Shown piece after piece: positions 36,963-46,479 of a stretch of 64,000 nt of DNA. A model generated the notes under the pieces. That model was not told the origin of the DNA and searched no databases. It saw only the letters and a list, made by a program, of their open reading frames with translations. The DNA is from Synechococcaceae cyanobacterium (lineage in GTDB: Bacteria > Cyanobacteriota > Cyanobacteriia > PCC-6307 > Cyanobiaceae). Both the position numbers and the translations under genes were made by a program. Every line of letters starts with the position of its first letter. The first letter of the stretch is position 1. The stretch spans positions 1-64,000 of the forward strand of contig CANCJV010000010.1 in NCBI GenBank assembly GCA_947378425.1, read 5' to 3'.

Positions 36963-38762
36963 CTAGGGACTGCCATCAGCAGCTCTGGGTGGGGATGGGG
37001 GATTGGGCTCCAGACAGACGAGCCAGCGCCCCTGATAGGGAACAATCGCATCGGCGGCGGGCCAGGCGTCGCAGGTCGGCAGTTGGCGGCGGTCCACCGA
37101 TGGGGGAGTCCCCTCGCTGCCGGAGCGGAGGTGTTCGACCTGGATGCCAAGCAGCTGGTGGAAGATCGCTGGAATGCTCCAGCTGGCGCGGAATGCGGAC
37201 TCGCCGACACTGCTCCAGTGCGGGAAGAACTGATTGCGCTCGCTTGTGCCGAACAGACGAAAGGGCTGGGGTGGAAGCTGGGGATTGGCCCTGGCGAGGG
37301 ATCGCACATCGGCGGCGATCGCCTGGGCCATGGCCATGTCGCGCCGCTCCAGCAGCTGGTTCAGCTCCCAGATCCGCGAGGCATAGGCCGCTTGAGGGAT
37401 CACATAGCCGACGATCAGCAGACTCACCAGGATCCTGGTGATCAGACGGGTTCTGGCCGGACGGGAACCGGGCTGGCCAGCCAGCCAGGCCAGTGCCATC
37501 ACGCTGAAGCCAACGATGCCAACGTTGCCGAGGCAAAAAGCGCGACCCGGGAAGCCGACCTGAAGCACGTTGTAGAGCAGGAAGGGCGAAACGGTGCACC
37601 AACCCGCTGACAACCAGAGGAGACCGAGACGATGCCGGCGCTCCTGAGACTCTGGCAGCGTGCGCCGGAGGTGCACGCTCAACCAGAGCACCATCGACAG
37701 AAAGAAGCTGGAGAGAAGGATCTGGGCCGGCCTCCAGAGCAGAGCCACCTGGGTGGCATAGACCTCGCGATAAGCACCGATCGACTTGAGCTTCACCAGA
37801 AAGAAGGAGAAACTGGCGAACCCCGTGCGGTAATCAGGCACATGTCCGATGATCGCCAGTCGTGCGGTGACGGCATAGATCAGCAAGCCGAGCACCAGCC
37901 CGGCCATGAGGCGCAACAAGCTGCCAGGAGCCGGGCGAATCGTGCCCAGGCTGCGGCCGAGAGCGTCGAACGCGATCAGCACCACCGCAACCATGGCTGT
38001 GGGCTGATAGATACCGAAGGCGAACGCCACCATCGCCACCCCCGCAACGGCGTCGAACCGGCGTAGACCCAGCAAGGGTGGGCAGGGGTTGTAGGCGATC
38101 AGCACACCACCCCAAAGCGACAGCGCCGCAGGCAGGAGATAGAGACCGATGGCGAAGCCGAAGTTGAACAGATCCAGCAGGAAGGTGTGGAGTGAGATCA
38201 ACAGTGCGGCCAGGAAGATCCACGCTGGCGCCAGAGTCGGCAGAAACAACGGCAGGCAGGCCGCGATCGAGAACAGGGAGGCCGCCGCAATCAGCCAGCC
38301 GAAGAAGGGAGAGAAGGCGTTCTGGAACAGCAGGCCATAGATCACATCCCAGGCAGGGCGGCTCTCATAGGCCTGTTCGATCGGTTGGCCGACAAGGACC
38401 CAGTCGTCGACGTCATACGTCGGTGAGGTGACCTCCTGCCAATGGATGGAGAGGAAGACCACCAGAAACAGAAGTCCCCAATGGAGAGTGGAGCGGGAGC
38501 GAAGCGCTGGTGGCAGCGCCGCCCAGCGGTCAGGGCCAGCGACCTGCTGGTCCCGGGGCAAGGCGCCAACCCTCGATTCGTCGGCCGGCTGCAGGCTCAC
38601 TCCTGGGACCCCGCCATTGCCAACCGAGACCAGAACAGTCCGTTGTTCATGCTTGGCTTGAGGTAGCGCCGGGGTCACAGTACCTGCGAGGCGAGTCTGC
38701 AAGGGTGTCACGGAGCGACAGGGAATCGTCTCCGCCGCCCAGCCTGTATCAGCCCCGCCCAC
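36963..38762 (-). CDS. GtrII-like membrane glucosyltransferase-family protein
   Basis: Up to 599 residues from ATG 38762; the first ~90 look unlike the family, so the true start may be downstream. About ten helices follow (LLFLVVFLSIHWQ, FFGWLIAAASLFSIAACLPL, LLRLMAGLVLGLLIYAV). The early loop has SPTYDVDDW with paired Asp, typical of the GtrII/GT-C group that transfers glucose from a lipid carrier to O-antigen or similar glycans. The C-terminal ~170 residues are periplasmic-looking. No glycan cluster surrounds it, so the acceptor is unknown. Confidence 0.65.
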   Translation of the reverse strand: MGGADTGWAAETIPCRSVTPLQTRLAGTVTPALPQAKHEQRTVLVSVGNGGVPGVSLQPADESRVGALPRDQQVAGPDRWAALPPALRSRSTLHWGLLFLVVFLSIHWQEVTSPTYDVDDWVLVGQPIEQAYESRPAWDVIYGLLFQNAFSPFFGWLIAAASLFSIAACLPLFLPTLAPAWIFLAALLISLHTFLLDLFNFGFAIGLYLLPAALSLWGGVLIAYNPCPPLLGLRRFDAVAGVAMVAFAFGIYQPTAMVAVVLIAFDALGRSLGTIRPAPGSLLRLMAGLVLGLLIYAVTARLAIIGHVPDYRTGFASFSFFLVKLKSIGAYREVYATQVALLWRPAQILLSSFFLSMVLWLSVHLRRTLPESQERRHRLGLLWLSAGWCTVSPFLLYNVLQVGFPGRAFCLGNVGIVGFSVMALAWLAGQPGSRPARTRLITRILVSLLIVGYVIPQAAYASRIWELNQLLERRDMAMAQAIAADVRSLARANPQLPPQPFRLFGTSERNQFFPHWSSVGESAFRASWSIPAIFHQLLGIQVEHLRSGSEGTPPSVDRRQLPTCDAWPAADAIVPYQGRWLVCLEPNPPSPPRAADGSP

Positions 38763-39069
38763 CGGTCTGGCTGCGGTTCGTCAGGCTCAGGTCACTTCAT
38801 CCCGTCCGGCTTTCTGACGGTGGGGGTCAGGCCCGTTGGAGAAGGCTTATGCGCCAGTGATGATTCCGAGCGCCGTGGAACTCAGGCAACCGGGCTTGGA
38901 GCAGCCCCAGAGGCTGAGATGCCGCGCCATGGCTCAGCTCACACCCTGGAGATGACCTGCAGGCACCCACAGGCCCTGCCGACACCATCTCCTATGCGGC
39001 CCCCCTCGTGAGATGGTCGTGATCGGGGTGGAGGGGGTTGCTCGGGCCGTCGTGGTGGGACATAGGCCC
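38763..39069. other. Short intergenic stretch
   Basis: Nothing recognised on either strand. Confidence 0.4.
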
Positions 39070-39493
39070 CTAGACGTGGGCCACCGCCACGGTCACGAAT
39101 GAATTCCAGGCAACCGTTGCGTTCAGTGCTGTCGCCGGTGCGCAGTCACCGAAAGCCACCAACAAACTGCCACTGGTGATTCCAGCGAGTGATGTCACCG
39201 ATTTGCCGCTGGATTCCAAAGACATCAAGCACAACGGCATCATGAGTCCTATGATATCTGGCAATTGTGCCAAGAAAAGACCAGCAGCCTTCTTGGCAAG
39301 AATCCCCGCAGGCCACAGCGCAGGCCCGCATACCCATGGATCAGATCTCTATTTAACCACCATCAAGGGAAACTATTTTGGGTGGCGCCTCGGTGAACCT
39401 GAAGGCAAACCCGGTGGCGCTATTGGCACGATCTTTGTTTCCACCAATAGTTCCCACAAAAATCGTTGCGACAAACAGGGTGTCCATGCCTAA
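39070..39493 (+). pseudogene. Exported cupin-domain gene, decayed
   Basis: The plus-strand frame after a TAG at about 39070 reads a hydrophobic leader (FQATVAFSAVAGAQSP) without an ATG. It goes on to a cupin core: AKKRPAAFLARIPAGHSAGP then HTHGSDLYLTTIKGNYFGWR. It ends early (HKNRCDKQGVHA, stop), where the second cupin motif's terminal strands should be. The missing start and short end suggest a remnant; a GTG start at 39176 is possible. Confidence 0.5.
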
Positions 39494-40079
39494 ATCATGC
39501 ATACGATCCGAATGGCCTCGATACCATGAAGTAGTCGGCTACGGTTTAACTTGCCCCGGGACTCCACATCACACCCGAGAATGCGGAGTCACAAGTTTTT
39601 TCGTCAAAAAATAAACCCTTGACGACCCATTTCTCAGGCATGAGGTCGGGATTTTAGCCATGATTCTCAGTTGCATTTCAAAAGCAATCCCAGGGTGGGT
39701 GAGTTCTCTCTCCCGTAAGCCCTTGAACCCATACACCAAGCAGCTCTTCGAACTTCAACTGCCACCCTGATCCTGCAAGCGGAACGCCACACGTTCGGCC
39801 AGCGGGACAGGGTGGAGATCTGAGTCCTTTCCCCAAGGGTTCAGTTTGAATGGATCCCCAGCGGTGACCAGAGTTTCAAGACCACCAAGAGCTTTCGCGG
39901 TGGTCAAGACCACCATGGTGGGCCGCACTCCGATCCATCGCCCCGACGATGCCCCACCGGGGCCAACGGCTGCATCCGCCAGGAGTGGGACAAGCTGGTG
40001 GGCGGTGAAGCAATGGGGCCACTCAGACCATTTGGCAGCACTCAGGCCTGGCAACACAACGCTGCGGTTGCTGGCCCAG
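39494..40079. other. Intergenic stretch upstream of the hlip terminator
   Basis: Open frames on both strands lack family signatures. I see nothing I can support. Confidence 0.4.
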
Positions 40080-40112
40080 CAAAAGGCCCGGATGGTCACC
40101 ACCATCCGGGCC
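40080..40112 (-). terminator. Terminator of the high-light-inducible gene
   Basis: Arms GGCCCGGATGGT and ACCATCCGGGCC form a 12-bp perfect stem with a 4-base loop. Read on the minus strand it is followed by TTTT. It lies about 40 bases after the hlip stop. Confidence 0.9.
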
Positions 40113-40151
40113 GATCAACCCACGTTATTGTCGAGACAGGCCGGCAGCGAA

Positions 40152-40295
40152 TCAGCCCAGGCCGAGTTGGCCGAGAATGCCCTGGCCGGTGAGGATTTCG
40201 GTGGCCAGACCGATCACGAAGCCGAGCATGGCCAGGCGGCCATTCCAGGTTTCGGCGAAGCCGACGAAACCGAAACGGGAAGGAGATTCAGCCAT
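40152..40295 (-). CDS. High-light-inducible one-helix protein (Hlip/SCP)
   Basis: 47 residues: MAESPSRFGFVGFAETWNGR then LAMLGFVIGLATEILTGQG. The motif ExxNGRxAMxGF is the chlorophyll-binding helix of the LHC superfamily (Glu and Asn ligate chlorophyll). Such proteins sit in thylakoids, bind chlorophyll a and carotenoid, quench excess light, and assist chlorophyll delivery and PSII repair. It is a single-gene unit with its own terminator. No regulatory box was identified upstream. Confidence 0.95.
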   Translation of the reverse strand: MAESPSRFGFVGFAETWNGRLAMLGFVIGLATEILTGQGILGQLGLG

Positions 40296-40399
40296 TCGAA
40301 CCCAAGGGGTAGAAACTGAAGAAAAGCTTACGGGGCGAGGTGGGCTTGTGGGTGACCTCACTGTTCGGCATTCCCTCTGCCTGTGATCAGCAGCACTGA

Positions 40400-41098
40400 T
40401 CACACCAGTGGTGAAGTGCCTTCTGCCATCCCCTGGCGACGGAATACCAGGCTGCGGTTGTGGGCCGGCATCGCCAGATCGGCCACGGGTTCCAGGCCAA
40501 GGCTGCGCGCCTGCTCCTTGATCGCCAGGGCATCGCGAATCCCCATCAGCGGATCGCCGCTGCGCAGCTGGCGATCAAACGCCGCATTGCTGGCCGCATG
40601 GTGGACGCCGCCATCGTGAAAAGGCCCGTACAAGATCAGCACGCCACCGCGCTTCAGCACCCGGGCTGCGCCCGCCAGCAGCTGGGGCACCAATGTCGCC
40701 GGCATGATGTGCAGGGTGTTGGCGCTAAACACCGCATCAAAGCACTGCAGCGGCCACTGCTCCGGGCAATCGACATCGAGCTCCACAGGCTCGGCCACCC
40801 CGGCCCCGGCAGCCAGGGGGCGCCACTGCAAGGAGCCCGGGCCCGGATCCGGCCCGCCTTCGCTGGCGATTCGCTCGGCGAGTCCACTCAGCTCGAATGC
40901 GCGATCGCTCGGCTGCCAGTGGAGGCCATTGAGATGTTGAGCGAAGAAAACGGCGTGCTGTCCCGTGCCGGAGCCGATCTCCAGCACCCGGGCCGCCGGG
41001 GGCAGCCACTGGCGCAGCACCGCCAGGATCGGCAGCTTGTTGCGCTCGCAGGCGGGTGAGAACGGCAGCACGTCGGGCCTTGGCAACGGTTCTGTCAT
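40400..41098 (-). CDS. DUF938-family class I SAM methyltransferase
   Basis: 232 residues. VLEIGSGTGQHAVFFAQHLN is motif I for SAM binding, preceded by FSPACERNKLPIL, the DUF938 N-terminal hallmark. FDAVFSANTLHIMP is motif IV and VLKRGGVLILYGPFHDGG motif V. ASNAAFDRQLRSGDPLMGIR then DALAIK completes the family pattern. The substrate is unknown. Its start lies 6 bases after the stop of the 2H phosphoesterase gene, so the two are one operon. Confidence 0.88.
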   Translation of the reverse strand: MTEPLPRPDVLPFSPACERNKLPILAVLRQWLPPAARVLEIGSGTGQHAVFFAQHLNGLHWQPSDRAFELSGLAERIASEGGPDPGPGSLQWRPLAAGAGVAEPVELDVDCPEQWPLQCFDAVFSANTLHIMPATLVPQLLAGAARVLKRGGVLILYGPFHDGGVHHAASNAAFDRQLRSGDPLMGIRDALAIKEQARSLGLEPVADLAMPAHNRSLVFRRQGMAEGTSPLV

Positions 41099-41104
41099 CC
41101 ATCC

Positions 41105-41752
41105 TCAGGCCTGGTCCAGGGGGCGACGGGTCTGAATGCGGAACAATTGGTTCTGGCGATCAGCGGCCCAGGTGTAGAGGGCGATCTCCCGCAGGATCAA
41201 GCCGTGCTGCGGCCGTAGCGCCTCGGGGCCTGCTGCCTGCTGCCACCAGGTCTCCAATCCGGCCCGATCCGGGCCGACGCCACGCCAGCGCGGTCGGGCC
41301 AGGGTGATGTGGGGCAGGGCCGCTCGCCGCTCGGGCGCCAGCCCCGCAGCCTCATGAGCCGGTTGGCGCCAGCGCTCGATCAGCGCTGCGGTGAGCTCGC
41401 CGCCCCTCTCCCAGACCAGGCCTGGGTCCTTGCTCGGCTTCTGTTCGGAATCGGGCCCGAGCGTGAGCGCAAAGGCCGAGGGGGCAGCGGCTGGTCCCAT
41501 CGCCCGCCAGCCGCCGGTGACCACGGCGATGGGCGGATGTCGCAGGGGGGCGATCGCCTGCCAGGCCAGCAGGGCCCGTTCCTGGCCGCAGGGGCCGAGA
41601 AACGCCACGGTGATGTGCAGATCGGCTGCAGCGAAAGGGCGCACGGAATCGGGCAGATCCACCAGCAGCTGGCTCAGGGCCGGCTCTTCAGGCACCACAA
41701 GGGCCAGAAACCAGTTGGGGCGGGGCAATGGTTGTCCACTCCATCGCCCCAA
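41105..41752 (-). CDS. 2H phosphoesterase (2'-5' RNA ligase-like)
   Basis: 215 residues with the two H-x-T motifs of the family: DLHITVAFLG at ~45 and LPHITLARPRWRG at ~148. The spacing of ~100 residues is normal for LigT/ThpR-like proteins, which open cyclic phosphates on RNA ends. The insertion at ~85-120 is longer than usual. It is co-transcribed with the DUF938 methyltransferase. RNA end processing is the likeliest role. Confidence 0.85.
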   Translation of the reverse strand: MGRWSGQPLPRPNWFLALVVPEEPALSQLLVDLPDSVRPFAAADLHITVAFLGPCGQERALLAWQAIAPLRHPPIAVVTGGWRAMGPAAAPSAFALTLGPDSEQKPSKDPGLVWERGGELTAALIERWRQPAHEAAGLAPERRAALPHITLARPRWRGVGPDRAGLETWWQQAAGPEALRPQHGLILREIALYTWAADRQNQLFRIQTRRPLDQA

Positions 41753-41812
41753 CTCTGGTAGCTGCAGCGGGCGAAGACCCGCGCCTGGGCCGTGCCCCGC
41801 AGGGTTGCCGCC

Positions 41813-42556
41813 TCAGCGCAGTTCAAAGCAGAGCAGGTCGGTGCCGGGTTGCAGAGCCCTGATCGAAGCGCTCAGACCCGTGGCCAGGCCCAGGCCATCG
41901 CCCTGACGCAGGCGACCGCTGCGCACGCCGGCTGGCCCCTGAATGCTGAGTTCCAACTCGCCGGCGATCATCTGGATCCAGCCCTGGCCATCGGCGGCCA
42001 GGGGCAGCGGCAGGCTGCTGCCGGTCTCCGGACAGCCCCGCCAGACTCGCACCGGTCGCTGGATCGCCATGGCGCCGCCATCGCCCTCGGGATCAAGCAG
42101 CAGGATCCAGCCCGGATCGCTTGGGAACGCTCGCTGGTCGTAGCTGGGAGAGGAGCCCTTGGCGCTGGGTTCGATCCAGATCTGCAGCAGACGGCAGCTC
42201 TGATCGCTGCTGTTGATTTCGCTGTGCACGATGCCCGTGCCGGTACTCATGCGCTGCACCTCCCCGGCCTGGAGGGTGCGGCGATGGCCGATCGAATCCT
42301 GGTGGTCCAGGGCGCCCTCCACCATCACCGTGACGATCTCCATGTCGCGATGGGGATGCATGCCGAAGCCATGGCCGGCGGCGATGCGGTCGTCATTGAT
42401 CACCCGCAGCGGCCCAAAGCCCATCCAGGCGGGGTCAAAATGGTCGGCAAAACTGAAGCTGTGCCAACTATCAAGCCAACCGCCGTGGCTATGGAAGCGC
42501 TCGGCGGCGGGTCGCAGCACCAGATCGGCCTGGGCGAGGAAGGGATGGGTGTCCAT
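41813..42556 (-). CDS. Pirin-family protein
   Basis: 247 residues from ATG 42556. RFHSHGGWLDSWHSFSFADH at ~20 and FGMHPHRDMEIVTVMVEGAL at ~65 carry the two His and the His/Glu metal ligands of pirin's first cupin. QRMSTGTGIVHSEIN is the third conserved block. The second cupin lacks a metal site, as usual. Bacterial pirins (YhhW type) can have quercetinase activity or regulate metabolic enzymes. 60 bases separate it from the phosphoesterase downstream. Confidence 0.92.
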   Translation of the reverse strand: MDTHPFLAQADLVLRPAAERFHSHGGWLDSWHSFSFADHFDPAWMGFGPLRVINDDRIAAGHGFGMHPHRDMEIVTVMVEGALDHQDSIGHRRTLQAGEVQRMSTGTGIVHSEINSSDQSCRLLQIWIEPSAKGSSPSYDQRAFPSDPGWILLLDPEGDGGAMAIQRPVRVWRGCPETGSSLPLPLAADGQGWIQMIAGELELSIQGPAGVRSGRLRQGDGLGLATGLSASIRALQPGTDLLCFELR

Positions 42557-42696
42557 GGCTGGGGCGGAGGAAATGACGGCGAGGGAGGGGGCATCGCGCA
42601 GGGGCCTCAGCATCTGGGCCCATGGCGCGATCGAATGCTCAGACTTTGCAGGCGACCGGCCGATTCGCACAATCTGCCGCAGGCGAAACTGGCGGG

Positions 42697-43200
42697 ATGC
42701 CTGCAACTGCTCCACCGACCACCGTCATCGCCAAGATGTCGGCGACTCTGATGGCATCAGTTCAGATGGCATCAGCGCTGCCGGCTGCAGGGGTACCGGT
42801 TCCAGCCCTGCCTGGGGCCCTGCGACCGTTGGTGCAGTCGTTGCAGAGCCATGGCTTCAAGGTGCTGCTGGCACCGCCCCCCCATCGGGGCAACTACGGA
42901 GAGTTCGTGCTCCGCACCCGTACCCTCTGGATCGCACCGTTGAGTTTTGATCTGGGTATCGGCACCCAGGTGTTTCTGCACGAAGCCGCCCATGCGGTGC
43001 AGAGCTGTCCCCATGGGGTGCTGACGCCGGTGGGCTGGAAGCTGCCGCTGGCGCCGGTGGTATCCCAGGAAATCAGTGGCATTCTGGTGAACAACTATCA
43101 ACACGGCAATCCGGTGGTGGAGCAGGAGGCTTTTGCCCTGCAGGGCCAGGCCGATGCCATTCCCCGGCTGCTGAAGGCGCTGTCCCAGCGCTGCCGTTAG
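42697..43200 (+). CDS. Conserved hypothetical protein with HExxH motif
   Basis: 167 residues from ATG 42697. The core reads APLSFDLGIGTQVFLHEAAH then AVQSCPHG, with HEAAH as a zinc-binding HExxH-type helix, and later VSQEISGILVNNYQHGNPVV then EQEAFALQGQ. The Glu-x-x-Ala-Phe pair could supply a third ligand as in gluzincins. No signal peptide is clear. It looks conserved in picocyanobacteria but I know no function. It is divergent from pirin. Confidence 0.65.
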   Translation: MPATAPPTTVIAKMSATLMASVQMASALPAAGVPVPALPGALRPLVQSLQSHGFKVLLAPPPHRGNYGEFVLRTRTLWIAPLSFDLGIGTQVFLHEAAHAVQSCPHGVLTPVGWKLPLAPVVSQEISGILVNNYQHGNPVVEQEAFALQGQADAIPRLLKALSQRCR

Positions 43201-43250
43201 TTGCGGAATCACGCTCAGAGCCGGGCAGGGCCTGCTGCCAGCAAAGCCGT

Positions 43251-43817
43251 TCAGGGATGGGCGGGGCTGGAGCGCTCGATCAGCTCCACATGCTCCTGTT
43301 CATTGGCATCGTTGCGACTGACGATCGCGATCGCGGCTTCGGTGGCACTGAGGTTCGTGGGTTGATGGGGAAGGCCGGGGGGAATGTAGAGAAAATCGCC
43401 GGCATGATTGACCACGGAGTACTGGAGATGGTCGCCATAGCGGGTCAGTACCGTGCCCTGGATCAGGTAAATCGCCGATTCTGAGCCGAGGTGACGATGG
43501 GCTCTGGCACTGGCCCCGGGGGGGATGACGATGCGATTGAGGGAAAGCCCTCTGGCGCCACTGTTGGCGTTGGAGATACCGACAAACTGCTGCAGCTTTT
43601 GCTTGCTGAGCGTGCTGGCACTGGGGCGAATGGTGACGACGCCCCCACCACCAGGCTTGCCGAGCACCTCATCAGCGCCGACGCGCAGGGGCAGGATCAG
43701 GAACGGCAGGATGGCGAGGCCAGTCAACAGGGGCCTGCGGCGTATGTAGGCGGTATCGCTGCACTCAAGCCTGGCACCGATACCACCGGAAAGAATGCTC
43801 AGCAAGCGGCTCATCAT
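43251..43817 (-). CDS. Membrane-anchored or exported cupin protein
   Basis: 188 residues. An N-terminal hydrophobic segment (LLTGLAILPFLILPLRVGA) follows ~27 residues, so it may be a late signal or anchor. A single cupin domain follows: IPPGASARAHRHLGSESAIY then YIPPGLPHQPTNLSATEAA. The metal ligands are His-x-His, Glu and His. The enzyme role is unknown; many of these are oxidoreductase-linked sensors. The start at ATG 43817 could be moved inward. Confidence 0.75.
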   Translation of the reverse strand: MMSRLLSILSGGIGARLECSDTAYIRRRPLLTGLAILPFLILPLRVGADEVLGKPGGGGVVTIRPSASTLSKQKLQQFVGISNANSGARGLSLNRIVIPPGASARAHRHLGSESAIYLIQGTVLTRYGDHLQYSVVNHAGDFLYIPPGLPHQPTNLSATEAAIAIVSRNDANEQEHVELIERSSPAHP

Positions 43818-43939
43818 TAGGAACGGCTCTTCGTCACAACCATCGTTAGATTAATGCCGTGGCGCTGCTGGCCTGGGCCGCAATCGGTCGTCAGCCATCC
43901 CCTCCCCTTCAAGCCAATCCGGTCCAGGCCGTCGCTTGC

Positions 43940-45736
43940 TCAGAGCTCGTGATGACGGGGCGCCAGGCCGTAGACCGGGGTGTCGAGGCCCGCCTGGCGT
44001 GCCTTGAGCTGCAGGGCCAGATAGAGCGAATAGTGGCGGCACTGGTGCAGGTTGCCGCCGTGGATCCAGAGGTTCGGCACCTGGGTGGGCTTCCACATGT
44101 TGCGCAGTTCCCCTTCCCAGGGGCCGGGGTCCTTGGGCGTCTCCGAGCCCAGACCCCAGACCTTGCCCAGGCGGTCGGCCACCTCTGGCGAGATCAGCTC
44201 CGCCAGGTAGCGGTTCATCGAGCCGAAACCGGTGGCATAGACGACCAGGTCGGCGTCCAGTTCGCTGCCATCGCTGAGCACCACCGTGTGGGGCGTGAGC
44301 CGTTCGATCGTGACACCGCTGCGCAGCTGGATACGGCCATCGGCCACCAACTCCGAGGCACCGACATCGAGGTAGTAACCCGAGCCGCGCCGCAGGAACT
44401 TCATGAACACACCGGAGTCATCGGCGCCGAAATCGAGCAGGAAGCCACGGGCGGCCAGCCGGGCGTAGAGATCGGCGTACTCCACCCGCATGGTGTCATA
44501 GATGGGCTTCTGCCAGCGGGGCAGCAGGCGGTAGGGAATCGAGGCCGTCGTCATGTCGGCATCGTCTGGGGTGATGCCAGCGGCCAGGGCCTGCTCGGAA
44601 TAGGAGCCGGCGAAGGCGAGCCGCTCCAGGGCCGGCATCGGCGCCACCAGGGTGGAACTGCGCTGAACCATCGTCACCGCCGCCGCCCCGTTTTCCCACA
44701 GGGCAGCCGCGATGTCATGGGCGGAGTTGTTGGAACCCAGCACCACACAGTGCTTGCCCGCGTAGGCATCCGGGCCTGGATGGCGGCTGGAGTGGTGTTG
44801 ATCCCCCAGGAATGTCTCCTGCCCTGGGATGGTCGGCACGTTGGGGAAGCCGGCGACCCCCGTGGCGAACACCAGCTGGCGAGGCCTCAGGGTGTGGGGG
44901 GTGCCGTTGCGTTCCACCGTCAGCTCCCAGCGCTGCTGCTGGGTATCGAAGCGGGCGCTGCGGGCCGGAGAGGAGCCCCAGACATCGAGATCCATGACGC
45001 TGGCATAGGCCTCCATCCAGTCCGCCAGCTGGTCTTTCGGCGTGTACAGCGGCCAGCTCGCCGGGAACGGCAGATAGGGCAAGTGGCAGTAGTGCACCGG
45101 ATCATGCAGGCACAGCGTCTTGTAGCGGTTGCGCCAGTGATCACCGGGGCGGGGCAAGGCCTCGACGATCAGGGTGGGCACGTCGAGTTGCCTCAGTCGG
45201 GCGCCGAGGCTCAGGCCCGCCTGGCCGCCGCCGATGATCACCACCTCGGGTTGCACCGTGATCCCGAGGGCCGCACGCTCCGTGGCGCGCCGCTCCGCCC
45301 AGCTGTGGCGGCCGGGATGGATCCCATGCTCTGCCCCCAGCGGGCGCCGCTGGCCGAGATGCTGCTCGTGCCCCTTCAGCTCCTCCATCGCCGTGAACAG
45401 CGTCCAGGCGCGGCCATCGCGCAGCCGAACCTGGCCGATGCCCCGCGCCACGCGGGTCTCAAAGTGGAACCAGGCCTCCTGCCGCCCCTCGCTGTCGCTG
45501 GCTTCGCCTTTGAGGACAAAGCCATGGGGGGCGACATCATCCAGCCGTGCCTCCAGCATGGCGGCAATGGCGCCGAGACCCTCCTCGGTGCGCAGGTTCC
45601 AGGTGAAGATCACCAGATCGCGCCAGAAACAGTCCGCTTCGAACAGGTTCGGCAGCTCCTCCAGCCGGTGTTGCTCCAGGGCAGCGCCGAAGCGGGCGAG
45701 CCAGGCGGTGGCACTGGCGGTGGCGGCGGCAGTCAT
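43940..45736 (-). CDS. NTF2-like / flavin-dependent monooxygenase
   Basis: About 598 residues from ATG 45736; ATG 45760 is an alternative. Residues 1-130 form an NTF2-like domain (AWLARFGAALEQHRLEELPN, LFEADCFWRDLV). VVIIGGGQAGLSLGARLRQL at ~165 binds FAD and CVVLGSNNSAHDIAAALWEN at ~330 binds NAD(P)H. FATGVAGFPNVPTIPG and YATGFGSMN fit the Baeyer-Villiger/flavin monooxygenase (FMO) ATG patterns. It probably oxygenates a small organic molecule. The fused NTF2 domain is common in this subgroup. Confidence 0.87.
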   Translation of the reverse strand: MTAAATASATAWLARFGAALEQHRLEELPNLFEADCFWRDLVIFTWNLRTEEGLGAIAAMLEARLDDVAPHGFVLKGEASDSEGRQEAWFHFETRVARGIGQVRLRDGRAWTLFTAMEELKGHEQHLGQRRPLGAEHGIHPGRHSWAERRATERAALGITVQPEVVIIGGGQAGLSLGARLRQLDVPTLIVEALPRPGDHWRNRYKTLCLHDPVHYCHLPYLPFPASWPLYTPKDQLADWMEAYASVMDLDVWGSSPARSARFDTQQQRWELTVERNGTPHTLRPRQLVFATGVAGFPNVPTIPGQETFLGDQHHSSRHPGPDAYAGKHCVVLGSNNSAHDIAAALWENGAAAVTMVQRSSTLVAPMPALERLAFAGSYSEQALAAGITPDDADMTTASIPYRLLPRWQKPIYDTMRVEYADLYARLAARGFLLDFGADDSGVFMKFLRRGSGYYLDVGASELVADGRIQLRSGVTIERLTPHTVVLSDGSELDADLVVYATGFGSMNRYLAELISPEVADRLGKVWGLGSETPKDPGPWEGELRNMWKPTQVPNLWIHGGNLHQCRHYSLYLALQLKARQAGLDTPVYGLAPRHHEL

Positions 45737-46479
45737 GACCCGCAGGCAAGGCAACGGCACGAGTTTGGATCAGCACCGCTGCCTCAGCCCAGGCAGCGGT
45801 GCTCTCTGTTGCAGGAGTTTCAGTGCCTCTCCGCTACAGGTGCCCTGAGCCTGCAGCGCCAGAGGCGCCATGGCACCTCGATCCATCCCCGCTTTACGGA
45901 CTGCTGGTTGCTCCATCCCTTGCCCTGCCCGAGCTGATGGGCGTCGCTCGCTGGACTTCAGCCAGTAGCCCCTGGTTTCGCCCTGACGCCGCCCTGGATG
46001 ACAAGGCCCTGGACGATGGCGAGGCTGATCCGACTCCCCGCGCCCAATTCCCCGCTCGCGTCGACACCGCCGCCAAGGCCTGGGCGAGTCCGTGCAGCCC
46101 ATCGACAGGGAATGCCCAGGAGTTTCCCTGGCGGCGTCGATGAGCAGCTCTGCGGAGAAAGCGATTCATGCAATTGCTGCCGATGAAGCGACAGAATGGA
46201 CTGATCCATCCAGGACGGATGATTGGCAACACGATCTGGCTATTCTAGTCATTTCTTCCAGGGAAACCCTGTCAATCCATCCCATGTCTGCCAGTCCCTA
46301 GGGATCACTGACGAGCCGCTATTGGCCATTAGAAGCTCATCCTCGGGTACAGCAGTAGCTCAGGTTGATGTTCAACCTGCAGAAGCCAACCTCAAGGCTT
46401 GTGGCTTCAATCACGGCACGGCTCGCCTGGCCCAGGAGCGAGGCCATCGCTGCGTTAGCCTTTAATTTCACCAACGTTG
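45737..46479. other. Intergenic stretch
   Basis: Overlapping short frames on both strands show no family motif. Nothing supported. Confidence 0.4.

Noticed and set aside
39755-40105. 116-codon minus-strand frame near the hlip gene
   Set aside because: Runs through the hlip terminator and has no protein-like pattern.
40060-40120. Hairpin near 40.1 kb as an RNA gene or IS end
   Set aside because: A 12-bp stem followed by TTTT on the minus strand right after hlip is a plain terminator.
43859-45937. 692-codon plus-strand frame
   Set aside because: Antisense to the flavin monooxygenase with its paired Rossmann motifs.
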